A DNA stretch of 64,000 nucleotides from Paracoccaceae bacterium (GTDB lineage: Bacteria; Pseudomonadota; Alphaproteobacteria; Rhodobacterales; Rhodobacteraceae): the NCBI GenBank assembly GCA_019911965.1, contig JAIOJF010000040.1, positions 1 through 64,000 on the forward strand. Direction: 5' to 3'. The position numbers and the translations under genes were made by a program. Below the pieces are notes generated by a model. The model did not search any database, was not told the DNA's origin, and saw only the letters and a program-made list of their open reading frames with translations. Position 1 is the stretch's first letter. Every line of letters begins with the position of its first letter. This document shows positions 24,521 to 34,173 of the stretch, in pieces.

Positions 24521-26185
24521 TCAGGCAGCCCAACCGATCTTGTAGGGATGGATCTCGAAGGTCGGATGCTTGACCGCCACGAAACCCGGCGCGGTATGGT
24601 GATACAGCGACCGCCAGTAGGGCTGAATGATATGGCCCTCGTCCTGCATGATCATTTCCAGCTTTTCGGCCAGAACCCGGCGCTTGTCGGCATCGGCGAT
24701 CGACAGGGCCTCGGTCAGGGTGGCGTCGAACTCGGCATTGGCCATGCCGCATTCGTTCCAGGCCTCGCCCGAGCGATAGGCAAGGGCCAGAACCTGCACG
24801 CCAAGCGGGCGCATGTTCCAGTTGGTCGACGAGAACGGGTATTTCGCCCAGTCGTTCCAGAAGGTCGAGCCGGGCAGGATCGTCCGCTTCACCTTGATAC
24901 CGGCGTCGCGCAATTGCGCGGCAACCGCATCGGTGGTGTTGCGGCGCCAGTCGTCGTCGATCGAGATCAGCTCGTGCTCGTAATCGCCCATGCCGGCCTC
25001 TTCCATCAGGGCCTTGGCCTTGGCACCGTTCACTTCCATCGGCGGCAATTTGGCATATTCCGGGTGGATCGGGCAGACATGGTGGTTTTCCGCCGCGACA
25101 CCCTGGTTGGAATAGCCAAGCTCCAGACAGATATTGTTGTCCACCGCCATCAGGATCGCCTGACGCACGCGCTTGTCGGCATAGGGCTTCTTGCCGTCGA
25201 CTTCCGCCCCCGAATGGGTGCGGATGACCACGGTCGAAGCGGTGACCGATTCGCTCTTGGTCCAGCCAAGGCCGTCGAAGATATCGACATATTCGCCGGC
25301 GATATCATAGAGCATGTCGATCTCGTCGGCATCCGCCGCGGCGACCCAGGCTGCCGGATCGGTGCCGTAGTCGATATATTCGATCGTATCCAGCTTGGCC
25401 GGGCCGTATACCGCATCGCCCCACCAGGGATTGTCGGCACGCACCAGGGTGCCCTTGACGCCCACCTCGTAACCGCCGGCCGGCTTGTAGGGGCCGGTGC
25501 CGATCGGGTTGTCCAGCGGGTTGGCCCCGATCTGGCTGCGATGCACGATCGCTGCGGGATAATCGGCAGCACCGACGATGATGGTGATATCGGGTGCGGG
25601 CAGGTTGATGCGCACGGTATGGCTGTCGACCACCTCGATCACGCCGTCGCCTGCCTTTTCGGTCGTGGCGTCGATCAGCGTCGCCATACGCCCGGCCATC
25701 GAGTTGCCCTCGACGCCCTTGTCGGCCCAACCCGCAAGGTTCGCGGCCACGTCTTCGGCGGTGAAATCGTCACCGTTCGACCACTTGATGCCCTTGCGGA
25801 CATTCAGCGTGTAGACGGTGGCATCGTCGTTCACGTCCCAGCTTTCCAGCAGCATGCCGCGGATCGAGCCGTCGGCATTGTACTCGACCAGGTATTCCAG
25901 CCAGCCGCGGGTATAATTGGCGATCTGCGACCAGTCGAAGGTGCGCGGGTCCTTGATCCCGCGGACTTCCATCTGCACGCGGCCCAGGCCGCCCATCTTG
26001 ACCTCTGCCTGCGCCGCGCTCGGCATCGCGGCACCGATCATGGTATAGGCTGCGGCTGTCGTGGCCCCCAGCGCCGAGGCGCGGGTCAGAAACTCACGAC
26101 GGCTCATCAAGCCCTTTTTGCATTCCTCGGCATACATCTTCACCGCCCGGTGAAGCGGCTTGCCATTGATGGTCTGGTTGGTCAT
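24521..26185 (-). CDS. ABC transporter substrate-binding protein (SBP family 5), Tat-exported
   Basis: The 554 residues have a twin-arginine signal: [13 protein letters not shown] with Arg29-Arg30, a hydrophobic stretch, and a likely cleavage after AAQA near residue 59. The mature part is a family-5 periplasmic binding protein with [22 protein letters not shown] near residue 130. Family 5 binds peptides, nickel or opines, and the ligand is not deducible. The start ATG 26185 has GGGAGAA upstream. Tat export suggests that it folds before export. It is the second gene of the AraC-SBP-permease-permease-ATPase-ABM cluster. Confidence 0.9.
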   Translation of the reverse strand: MTNQTINGKPLHRAVKMYAEECKKGLMSRREFLTRASALGATTAAAYTMIGAAMPSAAQAEVKMGGLGRVQMEVRGIKDPRTFDWSQIANYTRGWLEYLVEYNADGSIRGMLLESWDVNDDATVYTLNVRKGIKWSNGDDFTAEDVAANLAGWADKGVEGNSMAGRMATLIDATTEKAGDGVIEVVDSHTVRINLPAPDITIIVGAADYPAAIVHRSQIGANPLDNPIGTGPYKPAGGYEVGVKGTLVRADNPWWGDAVYGPAKLDTIEYIDYGTDPAAWVAAADADEIDMLYDIAGEYVDIFDGLGWTKSESVTASTVVIRTHSGAEVDGKKPYADKRVRQAILMAVDNNICLELGYSNQGVAAENHHVCPIHPEYAKLPPMEVNGAKAKALMEEAGMGDYEHELISIDDDWRRNTTDAVAAQLRDAGIKVKRTILPGSTFWNDWAKYPFSSTNWNMRPLGVQVLALAYRSGEAWNECGMANAEFDATLTEALSIADADKRRVLAEKLEMIMQDEGHIIQPYWRSLYHHTAPGFVAVKHPTFEIHPYKIGWAA

Positions 26186-26478
26186 GTTTCGGTTCTCCCT
26201 GTCAGTCTGTTAGTATTAGGATCGCCACGGTAATTCGGACTGTCTGGCAGCACCGGACGAAAACGTCCCGAAAAGTACCGTGAGCGACATATGCTTCATT
26301 CCTGAACCGGATGCGGAACCGCCAAGGAAAGATGCTGTCTGCAACCGATTCAGCCGACCTGACGTGCAGCCTGCAAAGTTGCTGCGAACTTTCATGGTTC
26401 CGTCATCCATGATTTCATCGTGCCCACCCTCGGATCAAGGAGTCAAGCGACAGGCGGTAAATTTCCCGGGGGCAGGCG
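26186..26478 (-). other. Intergenic region between the AraC regulator and the binding-protein gene
   Basis: This 293-bp stretch should hold the transporter promoter (both genes read leftward). A ribosome-binding site lies just upstream of the binding-protein start. I see no clear sigma-70 promoter, no strong palindrome, and no convincing gene; a plus-strand open frame across it has no family similarity. Confidence 0.4.
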
Positions 26479-27390
26479 TCAGCGGCGGCCCGAGCCGGCG
26501 TCTTTGCGGGGGACGGCCTGGCGGGCAGGCGCGGTCCGCGACCGGGTGCCCGCCAGCAGGCCCGGCTGAATGCCCGATTGAGCGGCTTTGCGAAAAGCGC
26601 GCGGCGACTGATCGGCATGAAGCGAAAAGAAGCGACTGAAATGCGCCACGTTGGCAAACCCGAGCGCGGTTGCAAGCCTGCCGATTGCGGCGCTGCCATC
26701 GGCAAGCTGGCGGCGGGCTTCAAGCATCAGCCGGTCGGCGATCAGCTCTGACGCCGGCCTGCCCAGGATATCGCGGCAGATGCGGCTGAGATGGGTCGGG
26801 GTGATTTCCAATGCAGCGGCATAGGCGGCGACTTTGTGATCACGCCGAAACTCCTGCTCAAGGCGTTGCAGAAACGCCTCGGCCAGACGGCCGGCGCGGT
26901 CGTCCATGCCGTAAAATTCATTGCGGCTCTGCCGGCGTTCGATCCAGACGCTGAGCAGCGTGACCTGGCTTTCGATGACATGATCGCTGCCCGATTGCGG
27001 CAGTCGCACCTCCTGTACAATCTGGTCGAAAAAGGCGGTGATCTGCGCCTGATCGGCCACCCGCATCGCCCGGATCATTGCCGGAAAGGCAGGTACTGGC
27101 ACCGGCAGATTGTCTGGCACCGTCAACGCGTAACCTTGCATCTGCGGCGCCACCGGCAATGCGGCCACCACGCCTGCGGGTACGTAAATCAGCATCTGCG
27201 CGGCATAACCCCGTGTGGCGGCCAGGATGCTGGCGCGGCTCTGACCGCGGGTGACCCAGTAGAACCGATGCGCGGTGACTGCACAGGCAGTTTGACCCCG
27301 CCACAATCCTTTTGCCGCCAAAGTCGGCAATGTGCTGATGGAAATCCCGGCTGATTCCGGCAAAACGTCCGAATTTTCAAATTCTTTCAT
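26479..27390 (-). CDS. AraC-family transcriptional regulator (PobR-like)
   Basis: The 303 residues have an N-terminal ligand-binding region, where several hydrophobic strands suggest a cupin, and a C-terminal AraC-type double helix-turn-helix: helices around residues 200-225 (EITPTHLSRICRDILG) and 245-268 (IGRLATALGFANVAHFSRFF), then the family signature QSPRAFRKA. It lies directly upstream of the peptide-type transporter operon on the same strand and probably regulates it. The ligand is unknown. The Arg/Ala-rich C-terminal tail is unusual but short. Confidence 0.87.
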   Translation of the reverse strand: MKEFENSDVLPESAGISISTLPTLAAKGLWRGQTACAVTAHRFYWVTRGQSRASILAATRGYAAQMLIYVPAGVVAALPVAPQMQGYALTVPDNLPVPVPAFPAMIRAMRVADQAQITAFFDQIVQEVRLPQSGSDHVIESQVTLLSVWIERRQSRNEFYGMDDRAGRLAEAFLQRLEQEFRRDHKVAAYAAALEITPTHLSRICRDILGRPASELIADRLMLEARRQLADGSAAIGRLATALGFANVAHFSRFFSLHADQSPRAFRKAAQSGIQPGLLAGTRSRTAPARQAVPRKDAGSGRR

Positions 27391-27624
27391 GGGATATCCT
27401 GTGGAAATGTGATGATAATGTTCGATTCAGGCAAGATGTTATGAGAAAGAACGAGCAGATTCAAGCCGGATTTCCGGCAAAATCAGCAAAAAGGCAGCCA
27501 AATTCCAGATTTATCAACAACTTGTCCACAGGCCCCAGGTCGCTATGTGGATAAGGCGGGGAAATTTCGTCAACAGGGTTTTCAACAGGCATTGTGCGTG
27601 GAAATCGTGGTTCTGTGGGTGGAT
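27391..27624. other. Intergenic region between miaA and the AraC gene
   Basis: This 234-bp stretch holds the AraC gene promoter somewhere in 27391-27500 and a run of DnaA-box-like sites in 27511-27587, described separately. It is AT-rich compared with its neighbours. No gene is apparent. Confidence 0.5.
27511..27587. promoter_or_regulatory. Cluster of DnaA-box-like sites
   Basis: A perfect DnaA box (TTATCCACA read on the minus strand) lies at 27546-27554. TTATCAACA (27511-27519) and TTGTCCACA (27522-27530) each differ at one position and are 11 bp apart, one helical turn. TTTTCAACA (27579-27587) differs at two. A further weak match, TGTGGAAAT, lies at 27400-27408. This density is well above chance by eye, but whether it is an origin, a DnaA titration site or gene control is open. 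Confidence 0.5.
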
Positions 27625-28515
27625 TCAGGCCCGGCTCAGCCAGGTCCAGCCCTGCATTCGTGCGCGAAACCAGCTTCGCTGCCGCTTTGCGTAGCGTCTG
27701 GTGGCGATGAAGGCATTTGCGATTGCGGTCTCCAGATCGCATTCGCCCGTCAGATACGCGATGAACTCGGGCGCACCGATGGCGCGCGCCGATGGCAGGG
27801 TAGGGTCCCACCACTCCAGATTGGCGCGGCATTCGTCCAGCGCGCCGTTGGCAACCATCTGGTGCAGCCGCGCCTCCAGCCTTGGTGACAGCCAGTCTTT
27901 CGGCGCATCCAGCACGAAGGCATTGCATTCTGTCAGAGGCAACAGGGGCGGCGGAGTTGCATCCTGCCAGTCAGCCAGGCCGCGCCCGGTGCTGCGCAAC
28001 ACCTCCCAGGCGCGCTGCACCCGCATCGGGTTGGCGCGGTCGATACGCGCGGCGGTGGCGGGGTCGTCGCGCTGCAATTCGTCCAGCAAGGCCACCAGCC
28101 CGCCGCTGCGCAACCGCCGGATCGCATCGCTGCGAACTTCATTCGATACATCAGGAATATCTGCCAGCCCATTGGTAACACATGAAAAATACAATCCTGT
28201 ACCACCAACGATAATGGCTGGTCCGCCGCGCGTGTGAACAAGCTCTTCGGCAATCTCGCGCAGCCATTTGCCGACCGAATATTCCGCGTCATGCGCGATA
28301 TGGCCGAACAGGCGGTGCGGTGCGCGGGCCTCGTCGGCGGCATCGGGCCGGGCCGTCAACACCCTCCAGCAGCCGTATACCTGCAGGGCATCGGCGTTCA
28401 GGATCACGCCCCGGTGGCGCTCCGCCAGCGCCAGCGCCAGGGCGGATTTGCCCGATCCGGTCGGCCCGGCGATCAGTACCGGCCTGGCGGGATCTATTTC
28501 TGGAACTGCAAACAA
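27625..28515 (-). CDS. miaA: tRNA dimethylallyltransferase
   Basis: MiaA transfers a dimethylallyl group to A37 of tRNAs that read codons starting with U. The protein has the P-loop GPTGSGKSALAL near its start, NADALQVY for the substrate, the GGTGLYF motif, and the late RRYAKRQRSWFR region. I set the start at TTG 28515 (296 residues, normal length). A GTG at 28545 and upstream open codons are possible but add unrelated residues. It faces away from pyrH. Start uncertain, family certain. Confidence 0.9.
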   Translation of the reverse strand: MFAVPEIDPARPVLIAGPTGSGKSALALALAERHRGVILNADALQVYGCWRVLTARPDAADEARAPHRLFGHIAHDAEYSVGKWLREIAEELVHTRGGPAIIVGGTGLYFSCVTNGLADIPDVSNEVRSDAIRRLRSGGLVALLDELQRDDPATAARIDRANPMRVQRAWEVLRSTGRGLADWQDATPPPLLPLTECNAFVLDAPKDWLSPRLEARLHQMVANGALDECRANLEWWDPTLPSARAIGAPEFIAYLTGECDLETAIANAFIATRRYAKRQRSWFRARMQGWTWLSRA

Positions 28516-28675
28516 CCGCTTACATCCGAATGCAGATGTGATCACAAAACCCGATGCCGCGCACCGCACTTTCCGTGACGGCGGCTTCGCGCCGAAGGCC
28601 GCTTTGCCGTTGTATCCGCCGGGGTTTTGAGACACTTTGCCGGGGCATTTCCGCCATGCCCCAAGGAGCCTCCCG

Positions 28676-29413
28676 ATGACAGATGCCACCATGCCCGCAA
28701 CCGGCGCCCGCTATCAGCGGGTCTTGCTGAAAATCTCGGGTGAGGCGCTGATGGGCGATCAGGGGTTCGGGTTGCATCCGCCGACGGTCCAACGGATCGC
28801 GCGCGAGGTCAAGGCGGTTCACGACATGGGCGTCGAGATCTGCATGGTGATCGGCGGCGGCAACATCTTCCGCGGCCTGCAAGGCAGCGCCCAGGGCGTG
28901 GAACGCACGACCGCCGATTACATGGGCATGCTGGCCACGGTGATGAATGCGCTGGCGATGCAGGGCGCTCTGGAATCGCTGGGCATTTTCACGCGCGTGA
29001 TCTCGGCCATCCCGATGGATCAGGTCTGCGAGCCCTACATCCGCCGCCGCGCCGTCAGGCATCTGGAAAAGGGCCGGGTCTGTATCTTTGCCGCCGGCAC
29101 CGGCAACCCATATTTCACCACCGACACAGCCGCCACGCTGCGGGCCAGCGAGATGAGCTGCGAGGCGATCTTCAAGGGCACCCAGGTCGACGGCGTCTAT
29201 GACAAGGATCCCAAGAAACACGCCGATGCCCAGCGCTTCGATACGATCAGTTATGACGCGGTGTTGCAGAAGAACCTGAAGGTAATGGATGCCAGCGCCA
29301 TCGCCCTGGCGCGCGACAATCACCTGCCGATCTATGTCTTTTCACTGGATGAGCCCGGAGGCTTTGCCGGTATCATTCGCGGTGAAGGCACCTATACAAA
29401 AGTCGGCGGTTAA
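28676..29413 (+). CDS. pyrH: Uridylate kinase (UMP kinase)
   Basis: PyrH phosphorylates UMP to UDP and is hexameric and allosterically controlled. The 245 residues belong to the amino-acid kinase fold: [14 protein letters not shown] near residue 18, [10 protein letters not shown] near 58, [16 protein letters not shown], and [15 protein letters not shown] near residue 170. ATG 28676 has AAGGAG upstream. rpsB and tsf, which often precede pyrH, are not here; a divergent miaA takes that place. frr follows after 36 bp. Confidence 0.96.
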   Translation: MTDATMPATGARYQRVLLKISGEALMGDQGFGLHPPTVQRIAREVKAVHDMGVEICMVIGGGNIFRGLQGSAQGVERTTADYMGMLATVMNALAMQGALESLGIFTRVISAIPMDQVCEPYIRRRAVRHLEKGRVCIFAAGTGNPYFTTDTAATLRASEMSCEAIFKGTQVDGVYDKDPKKHADAQRFDTISYDAVLQKNLKVMDASAIALARDNHLPIYVFSLDEPGGFAGIIRGEGTYTKVGG

Positions 29414-29449
29414 TGTTTAATTCGAGGAAAACAGGGGGCAGCGAAAACG

Positions 29450-30016
29450 ATGTCTGACGAAGAACTGGAAGTTGATCTCGACGATCTGGAACGCCGGATG
29501 GATGGCGCCCTGAATGCGTTGAAATCCGAATTTGCATCGCTGCGCACGGGGCGGGCCTCGGCCTCGATGCTGGACCCGGTGATGGTCGATGCCTATGGCT
29601 CGTCGATGCCGCTGAACCAGTGCGCCACGGTCAACGTTCCCGAGCCGCGGATGATCGTGGTCAATGTCTGGGACCGCTCGATCGTCAATGCGGTCGACAA
29701 GGCGATCCGCAATTCCGGCCTCGGCCTCAATCCGGTGATGGAAGGCACGATCCTGCGCCTGCCGATACCGGAACTTAACGAGGAACGTCGCAGAGACCTG
29801 ACGCGGGTGGCTTCGCAATATGCCGAAAGCGCCCGCGTGGCGGTCCGCAACGTGCGCCGCGACGGCATGGAGCATCTGAAGAAAAGCAAGGCTGCGGGCA
29901 TGGGCGAGGACGATCAGAAAATCTGGCATGACGAAATCCAGGACCTGACCGACAAGCATGTGGCGCAGATCGACAAGGCGCTTGAGGCCAAGCAGGAAGA
30001 AATCATGCAGGTCTGA
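29450..30016 (+). CDS. frr: Ribosome recycling factor
   Basis: RRF splits the post-termination ribosome with EF-G. The 188 residues show the family pattern: [21 protein letters not shown] near residue 17, an A-SML-PV-VDAYGS segment, VNVWDRS, and the C-terminal long helix with [12 protein letters not shown] near residue 138. The pyrH-frr pair is nearly universal in bacteria. The start ATG 29450 has a weak purine-rich ribosome-binding site. Length and content are normal. Confidence 0.96.
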   Translation: MSDEELEVDLDDLERRMDGALNALKSEFASLRTGRASASMLDPVMVDAYGSSMPLNQCATVNVPEPRMIVVNVWDRSIVNAVDKAIRNSGLGLNPVMEGTILRLPIPELNEERRRDLTRVASQYAESARVAVRNVRRDGMEHLKKSKAAGMGEDDQKIWHDEIQDLTDKHVAQIDKALEAKQEEIMQV

Positions 30017-30054
30017 GCGGCGAAAGCAGGCAGCAGGCAGCAAAGGGGCACAGC

Positions 30055-30780
30055 TTGAGCGGTGAATCCGAAACGACGCGAAACGTCGAACATGTCGCCA
30101 TCATCATGGACGGAAACGGCCGCTGGGCCACACGGCGCGGCCTGCCGCGGCTGGTCGGGCACCGGCGCGGGGCCGAACGGGTACGCGAGATCGTCGATCT
30201 TTGCCCGGATATCGGGGTGAAGTACCTGACGCTCTATGCGTTCTCGACCGAGAACTGGAAACGCGCCGAGGCCGAGGTGGCCGGCCTGATGTCGCTGTTT
30301 CGCCGCTACATCCTGAAAGAGGCCAAGAAGCTCGATGCCAACGGCGTGCGGGTACGCTTCATCGGCGATCGCACCCGGCTGGACCGCAAGCTGATCGACC
30401 TGATGGCAAGCCTTGAGGAAAAGACCGCCGGCAATGACCACCTGAACCTGACCATCGCGCTGAATTACGGCGGACGGGATGAATTGACCCGCGCCGTGCG
30501 CCTGTTGGCCGAGGATGCCGCCGAAGGGCGGATCGCCCCTGCCGACATCACCGAAGACAGTATCGGTTATTTCCTCGACACGCGGTATCTGCCGGACCCT
30601 GATCTGATCATCCGCACCTCGGGCGAGCGGCGGGTATCGAACTTCCTGCTGTGGCAGGCGGCCTATTCGGAATATGAATTCGTGCCCACCCTGTGGCCGG
30701 ATTTCACCGCCGGAGAATTTGCCGAAGTTGTCGCCGGGTATTCCGGGCGTGACCGCCGCTTCGGCGCGGCCAGCGCATGA
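30055..30780 (+). CDS. uppS: Undecaprenyl diphosphate synthase (isoprenyl transferase)
   Basis: UppS makes the C55 lipid carrier for cell-wall synthesis from FPP and IPP. The 241 residues include HVAIIMDGNGRWA with the catalytic Asp near residue 22, LTLYAFSTENW, the ALNYGGRDEL motif, and the GERRVSNFLLWQ-AYSE segment near residue 184. The start codon is TTG 30055 with AAAGGGG upstream; no better ATG keeps the full N-terminal motif. cdsA overlaps its stop by four bases (ATGA), so translation is coupled. Confidence 0.95.
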   Translation: MSGESETTRNVEHVAIIMDGNGRWATRRGLPRLVGHRRGAERVREIVDLCPDIGVKYLTLYAFSTENWKRAEAEVAGLMSLFRRYILKEAKKLDANGVRVRFIGDRTRLDRKLIDLMASLEEKTAGNDHLNLTIALNYGGRDELTRAVRLLAEDAAEGRIAPADITEDSIGYFLDTRYLPDPDLIIRTSGERRVSNFLLWQAAYSEYEFVPTLWPDFTAGEFAEVVAGYSGRDRRFGAASA

Positions 30781-31574
30781 ATACGGGCGGCAAATTCGCC
30801 GATCTGCGGATGCGGGTGATCTCGGCCGTCGTGCTGGTGATCGTCGGTGTGGCGGCGATCTGGGCCGGGGGCTGGGTGTTCCTGGTGCTGGTATCGCTGG
30901 TGGCCGGGCTGATGCTGTGGGAACTGGTGAACATGCTGGATCGCGATCTGGCCCCGGCCAAGGCGATCCTGCTGGCGGTGGTGGGCGCTGCGGCAGTGTT
31001 CCGGACCGGTTATGATGTCAGCCCGCTGGCGCTGGCCTCGATCCTTTTGGCGCCGGTTCTGGGGATGGTGTTGTTGCGAAAAGATCGCGGGATATTCGCG
31101 GTTTACGGGCTGATCCTGTTGTTCGCGGTGGCCGGGTTGTTCTGGATACGCACCGGCGCGGGCCTCGACTGGACGATCTGGCTGGTCGCGACGGTGATCG
31201 CCACGGATATCGGCGGCTATTTCTTCGGGCGCATTCTGGGCGGGCCGAAAATCCTGCCGGTGATCAGCCCGAAGAAAACCTGGTCGGGCACGGTTGGCGG
31301 CTGGCTGCTGGCGGCTCTGGTGTCGCTGGGATTTGTGATCACATACGGTGCGCCGGTGATCGTGATCGCCATCGGCATCGTCACCGCCATTGCCTCGCAA
31401 GCCGGCGATGTGGCGGAGAGCGCCATCAAGCGCCATAGCGGCGTCAAGGATGCGTCGAACCTGATCCCCGGGCATGGCGGGTTTCTGGACCGCTTCGATG
31501 CGCTGATTGCCGCCTCGCTGTTCCTTATGCTGCTGGGGGTGCTGAAGGGTCTGCCGCCGCTCGGGGGGCTGTGA
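30777..31574 (+). CDS. cdsA: Phosphatidate cytidylyltransferase
   Basis: CdsA makes CDP-diacylglycerol from phosphatidate and CTP for membrane lipid synthesis. The 265 residues are polytopic, with several hydrophobic segments before residue 140, then the DIGGYFFGR region near residue 143. The C-terminal signature SAIKRHSGVKDASNLIPGHGGFLDRFD follows in two stretches near residues 215-245. It overlaps uppS and dxr by four bases on each side, the classic uppS-cdsA-dxr operon. Confidence 0.95.
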   Translation: MNTGGKFADLRMRVISAVVLVIVGVAAIWAGGWVFLVLVSLVAGLMLWELVNMLDRDLAPAKAILLAVVGAAAVFRTGYDVSPLALASILLAPVLGMVLLRKDRGIFAVYGLILLFAVAGLFWIRTGAGLDWTIWLVATVIATDIGGYFFGRILGGPKILPVISPKKTWSGTVGGWLLAALVSLGFVITYGAPVIVIAIGIVTAIASQAGDVAESAIKRHSGVKDASNLIPGHGGFLDRFDALIAASLFLMLLGVLKGLPPLGGL

Positions 31575-31576
31575 CG

Positions 31577-32758
31577 ATGCGGCGGGTCTCGGTATTTGGC
31601 GCGACCGGCTCGATCGGGTGCAACACGGTCGATCTGCTGCGCCGTCAGGGCGGGGCGGGCGCGTTCGACGTGGTGGCGCTGAGCGGCGGGCATAATATCG
31701 CGCTGCTGGCCGAACAGGCGCGGGATCTGAACGCCGAAATCGCCGTCACCGCATATCCTGAACATCTGGACGATCTGCGCAACGCCCTCAAAGGCACAGG
31801 CATCATCGCCGCCGCCGGAGACGAGGCGATTGCCGAGGCCGCCGCGCGCCCCACCGACTGGGCGATGTCGGCCATCGGCGGCTATGCCGGGCTGCGCCCC
31901 GGGCTGGCGCTGCTGGAACATGGCGGCGTGCTGGCGCTGGCCAACAAGGAAAGCCTGGTCGCCGCCGGCCCCTTGATGCTGGCCGAGGCCGCCCGCCACA
32001 AGGCCACCATCCTGCCGGTCGACAGCGAACATTCGGCGATCTTCCAGGCTTTGGTGGGCGAAGATATCAATCGCGTGCAACGCCTGATCCTCACCGCCTC
32101 GGGCGGGCCGTTCCGCGACTGGAGCGCCGAGCGCATCGCCCGCGCCACGCCGGAACAGGCGATGGCGCATCCCAACTGGCAGATGGGGCAGATGATCTCG
32201 GTCGATTCCGCCAGCATGTTCAACAAGGCGCTGGAGATGATCGAGGCGAAGGAATTTTACGGCGTCGGTGCCGAGCGGATCGAGGTGATCGTGCATCCGC
32301 AATCCATCATCCATTCGATGGTGGCCTTCATCGACGGTTCGATCATGGCGCATATGGGCACGCCGGACATGCGTTTCGCCATCGGCTACGCGCTGAACTG
32401 GCCGGAACGCGGCAATCTGCCGGTGGCACCGCTGGACCTGGCGGCGATGGGGCGGCTGGATTTCGAGGCCCCGGACGAGGATCGGTTTCCCGCCCTCAGG
32501 CTGGCGCGCCGGGTGATGGCGATGGGCGGACTGGCCGGTGCGGTGTTCAACGCCGCCAAGGAAGTGGCTTACGACGCGTTCATGGCGCGCCAGATCGGAT
32601 TTGCCGACATGGCGGTCTATGTCGAGCGCGCGCTTGATTCGGCGGAAAGCCGTGGCGACCATAATGCCACCACATTTGATCTCGATAACGTCATCGGGGC
32701 AGACCGCGCCGCACGTATCGCAACCCGCGAGGCCATCGGCCTCAGACAGGCATCTTGA
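31577..32758 (+). CDS. dxr: 1-deoxy-D-xylulose 5-phosphate reductoisomerase
   Basis: Dxr (IspC) forms 2-C-methyl-D-erythritol 4-phosphate, the committed MEP-pathway step that feeds the isoprenoid carrier made by UppS. The protein (393 residues) has the NADPH motif FGATGSIG at the N-terminus, LANKESLV near residue 124, PVDSEHSAIFQ with metal ligands near 149, the SASMFNKALEMIEA segment, and the HPQSIIHSM loop. GTG 31571 overlaps the cdsA stop and is an alternative start; ATG 31577 gives the usual N-terminus. Confidence 0.95.
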   Translation: MRRVSVFGATGSIGCNTVDLLRRQGGAGAFDVVALSGGHNIALLAEQARDLNAEIAVTAYPEHLDDLRNALKGTGIIAAAGDEAIAEAAARPTDWAMSAIGGYAGLRPGLALLEHGGVLALANKESLVAAGPLMLAEAARHKATILPVDSEHSAIFQALVGEDINRVQRLILTASGGPFRDWSAERIARATPEQAMAHPNWQMGQMISVDSASMFNKALEMIEAKEFYGVGAERIEVIVHPQSIIHSMVAFIDGSIMAHMGTPDMRFAIGYALNWPERGNLPVAPLDLAAMGRLDFEAPDEDRFPALRLARRVMAMGGLAGAVFNAAKEVAYDAFMARQIGFADMAVYVERALDSAESRGDHNATTFDLDNVIGADRAARIATREAIGLRQAS

Positions 32759-32764
32759 GGTAGC

Positions 32765-34102
32765 ATGGAACTGATCGGATCAATCCCGCTGTTTGGCGGA
32801 TTCCTGTCCACGCTGATCGCGTTCGTGGCGACGCTGAGCGTGATCATTTTCGTTCACGAATACGGCCATTACATCGTCGGGCGCTGGTGCGGCATTCATG
32901 CCGAGGTATTCTCGATGGGCTTCGGGCCGGTGCTGAAATCCTGGCACGACAAGCGCGGCACCCGCTGGCAGGTGGCGGCGATTCCGTTTGGCGGCTATGT
33001 CAAGTTCCTGGGCGATGCCGACCCCTCCAGCCGCACCGATCACGAGGCCGTGGCGGCGATGGATGGCGAGACCCGCTCGAAATCCTTTCCCGGCGCGAAG
33101 CTTTACAAGAAGGCGCTGACGGTGGCGGCGGGGCCGATGGCGAATTTCATCCTGTCCTCGGCTATTTTCGCCGGTATTGCCATCAGTCTTGGCCTGGCGA
33201 CGGACAAGCCGACCATCGGTGCGCTGAAACCCTTGCCCGAAGCCTCGCACGGGCTGCAGGCGGGTGATGTGATCCTTGGCGTCAATGGCGTGGCAACACC
33301 GGATTATTCCGCGCTCTATGCTTACGCCCGCGACGATTCTGTGGCGTCCGTGCCGCAGCTCTACAAGGTTTCGCGAGGCGATCGTACCATCGAGGTTCCC
33401 GGCCCGTTCCCGCTTCTGCCTTTGATCGAAAGCGTGCAGCCGCGGTCATCGGCCATCGCTGCCGGGCTTGAGGTGGGCGATCTCATTCTGAGCGTCGATG
33501 GCGCCCCGATCACCGCCTTCAGCGAATTGCAGGCCAAGGTCAGTGCCTCGGACGGGCGCGAAATGGCGCTGGCAGTCTGGCGGGGCGGCGAGGTGATGGA
33601 TTTCACGCTGGCCGCGAAAGTGGTCGATATGCCCGACGGCGATGGCGGCTTTGCCAAGCGCACGCTGATCGGTATCACCGGCGGCTTGTTCTTCGAGGCC
33701 GAAACCGTCACCCCCGGCCCGATCGAGGCGCTGAGCATCGGCGTCAGCCAGACCGGGCGGATCATCACCGGCTCGCTGAACGGGCTGTGGCACATGGTGT
33801 CGGGCGCGATCAGTTCCTGCAACATGCAGGGATTTGTCGGAATCGCCAAGACCTCGGGCGATGCGGCGTCGCAGGGGCTGGCCAGCTTCATCTGGTTCAT
33901 CGCCGTTCTGTCCACCGCCATCGGCATGCTGAACCTGTTCCCGATCCCGGTTCTGGACGGCGGCCACCTGGTGTTTTTCGGCTACGAGGCATTGACAGGC
34001 AAGCCCCCCAACGAACGCGTCATGCAGATCATGATGAGCGCGGGGTTGTTCCTGATCATTGCCTTGATGGTGTTCGCACTTGGTAACGATTTTTTCTGCT
34101 GA
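32765..34102 (+). CDS. rseP: Site-2 protease RseP (zinc metalloprotease)
   Basis: RseP cuts membrane-embedded anti-sigma factors and signal peptides. The 445 residues carry the zinc motif HEYGH (His31, Glu32, His35) in the first membrane helix and the third ligand in VLDGGHLVFF near residue 395. Two PDZ-like regions in between include LQAGDVILGVNGV near residue 165 and IAAGLEVGDLILSVDG near residue 230. The gene follows dxr after six bases. Family certain. The target here, perhaps an RseA-type anti-sigma factor, is not in the window. Confidence 0.95.
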   Translation: MELIGSIPLFGGFLSTLIAFVATLSVIIFVHEYGHYIVGRWCGIHAEVFSMGFGPVLKSWHDKRGTRWQVAAIPFGGYVKFLGDADPSSRTDHEAVAAMDGETRSKSFPGAKLYKKALTVAAGPMANFILSSAIFAGIAISLGLATDKPTIGALKPLPEASHGLQAGDVILGVNGVATPDYSALYAYARDDSVASVPQLYKVSRGDRTIEVPGPFPLLPLIESVQPRSSAIAAGLEVGDLILSVDGAPITAFSELQAKVSASDGREMALAVWRGGEVMDFTLAAKVVDMPDGDGGFAKRTLIGITGGLFFEAETVTPGPIEALSIGVSQTGRIITGSLNGLWHMVSGAISSCNMQGFVGIAKTSGDAASQGLASFIWFIAVLSTAIGMLNLFPIPVLDGGHLVFFGYEALTGKPPNERVMQIMMSAGLFLIIALMVFALGNDFFC

Positions 34103-34173
34103 GGGTCATAGTGTAGCCATATTCAAAGCTATGATGGAGCCTAAGAACAAAGGCAGAAGGCAAAGGTTTCATC

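Noticed and set aside
26280-26639. 119-residue plus-strand frame over the AraC gene end
   Set aside because: It overlaps the AraC coding sequence on the opposite strand and has no family similarity or ribosome-binding site.
27391-27624. Calling this region the chromosomal origin
   Set aside because: DnaA boxes alone are not enough, the usual oriC neighbours (dnaA, hemE, parAB, gidA) are absent, and rplM-rpsI would be read against the fork. Kept only as a finding.
28516-28692. Long N-terminal extension of miaA to 28692
   Set aside because: The extra residues precede the P-loop start of the family and overlap the divergent pyrH start region.
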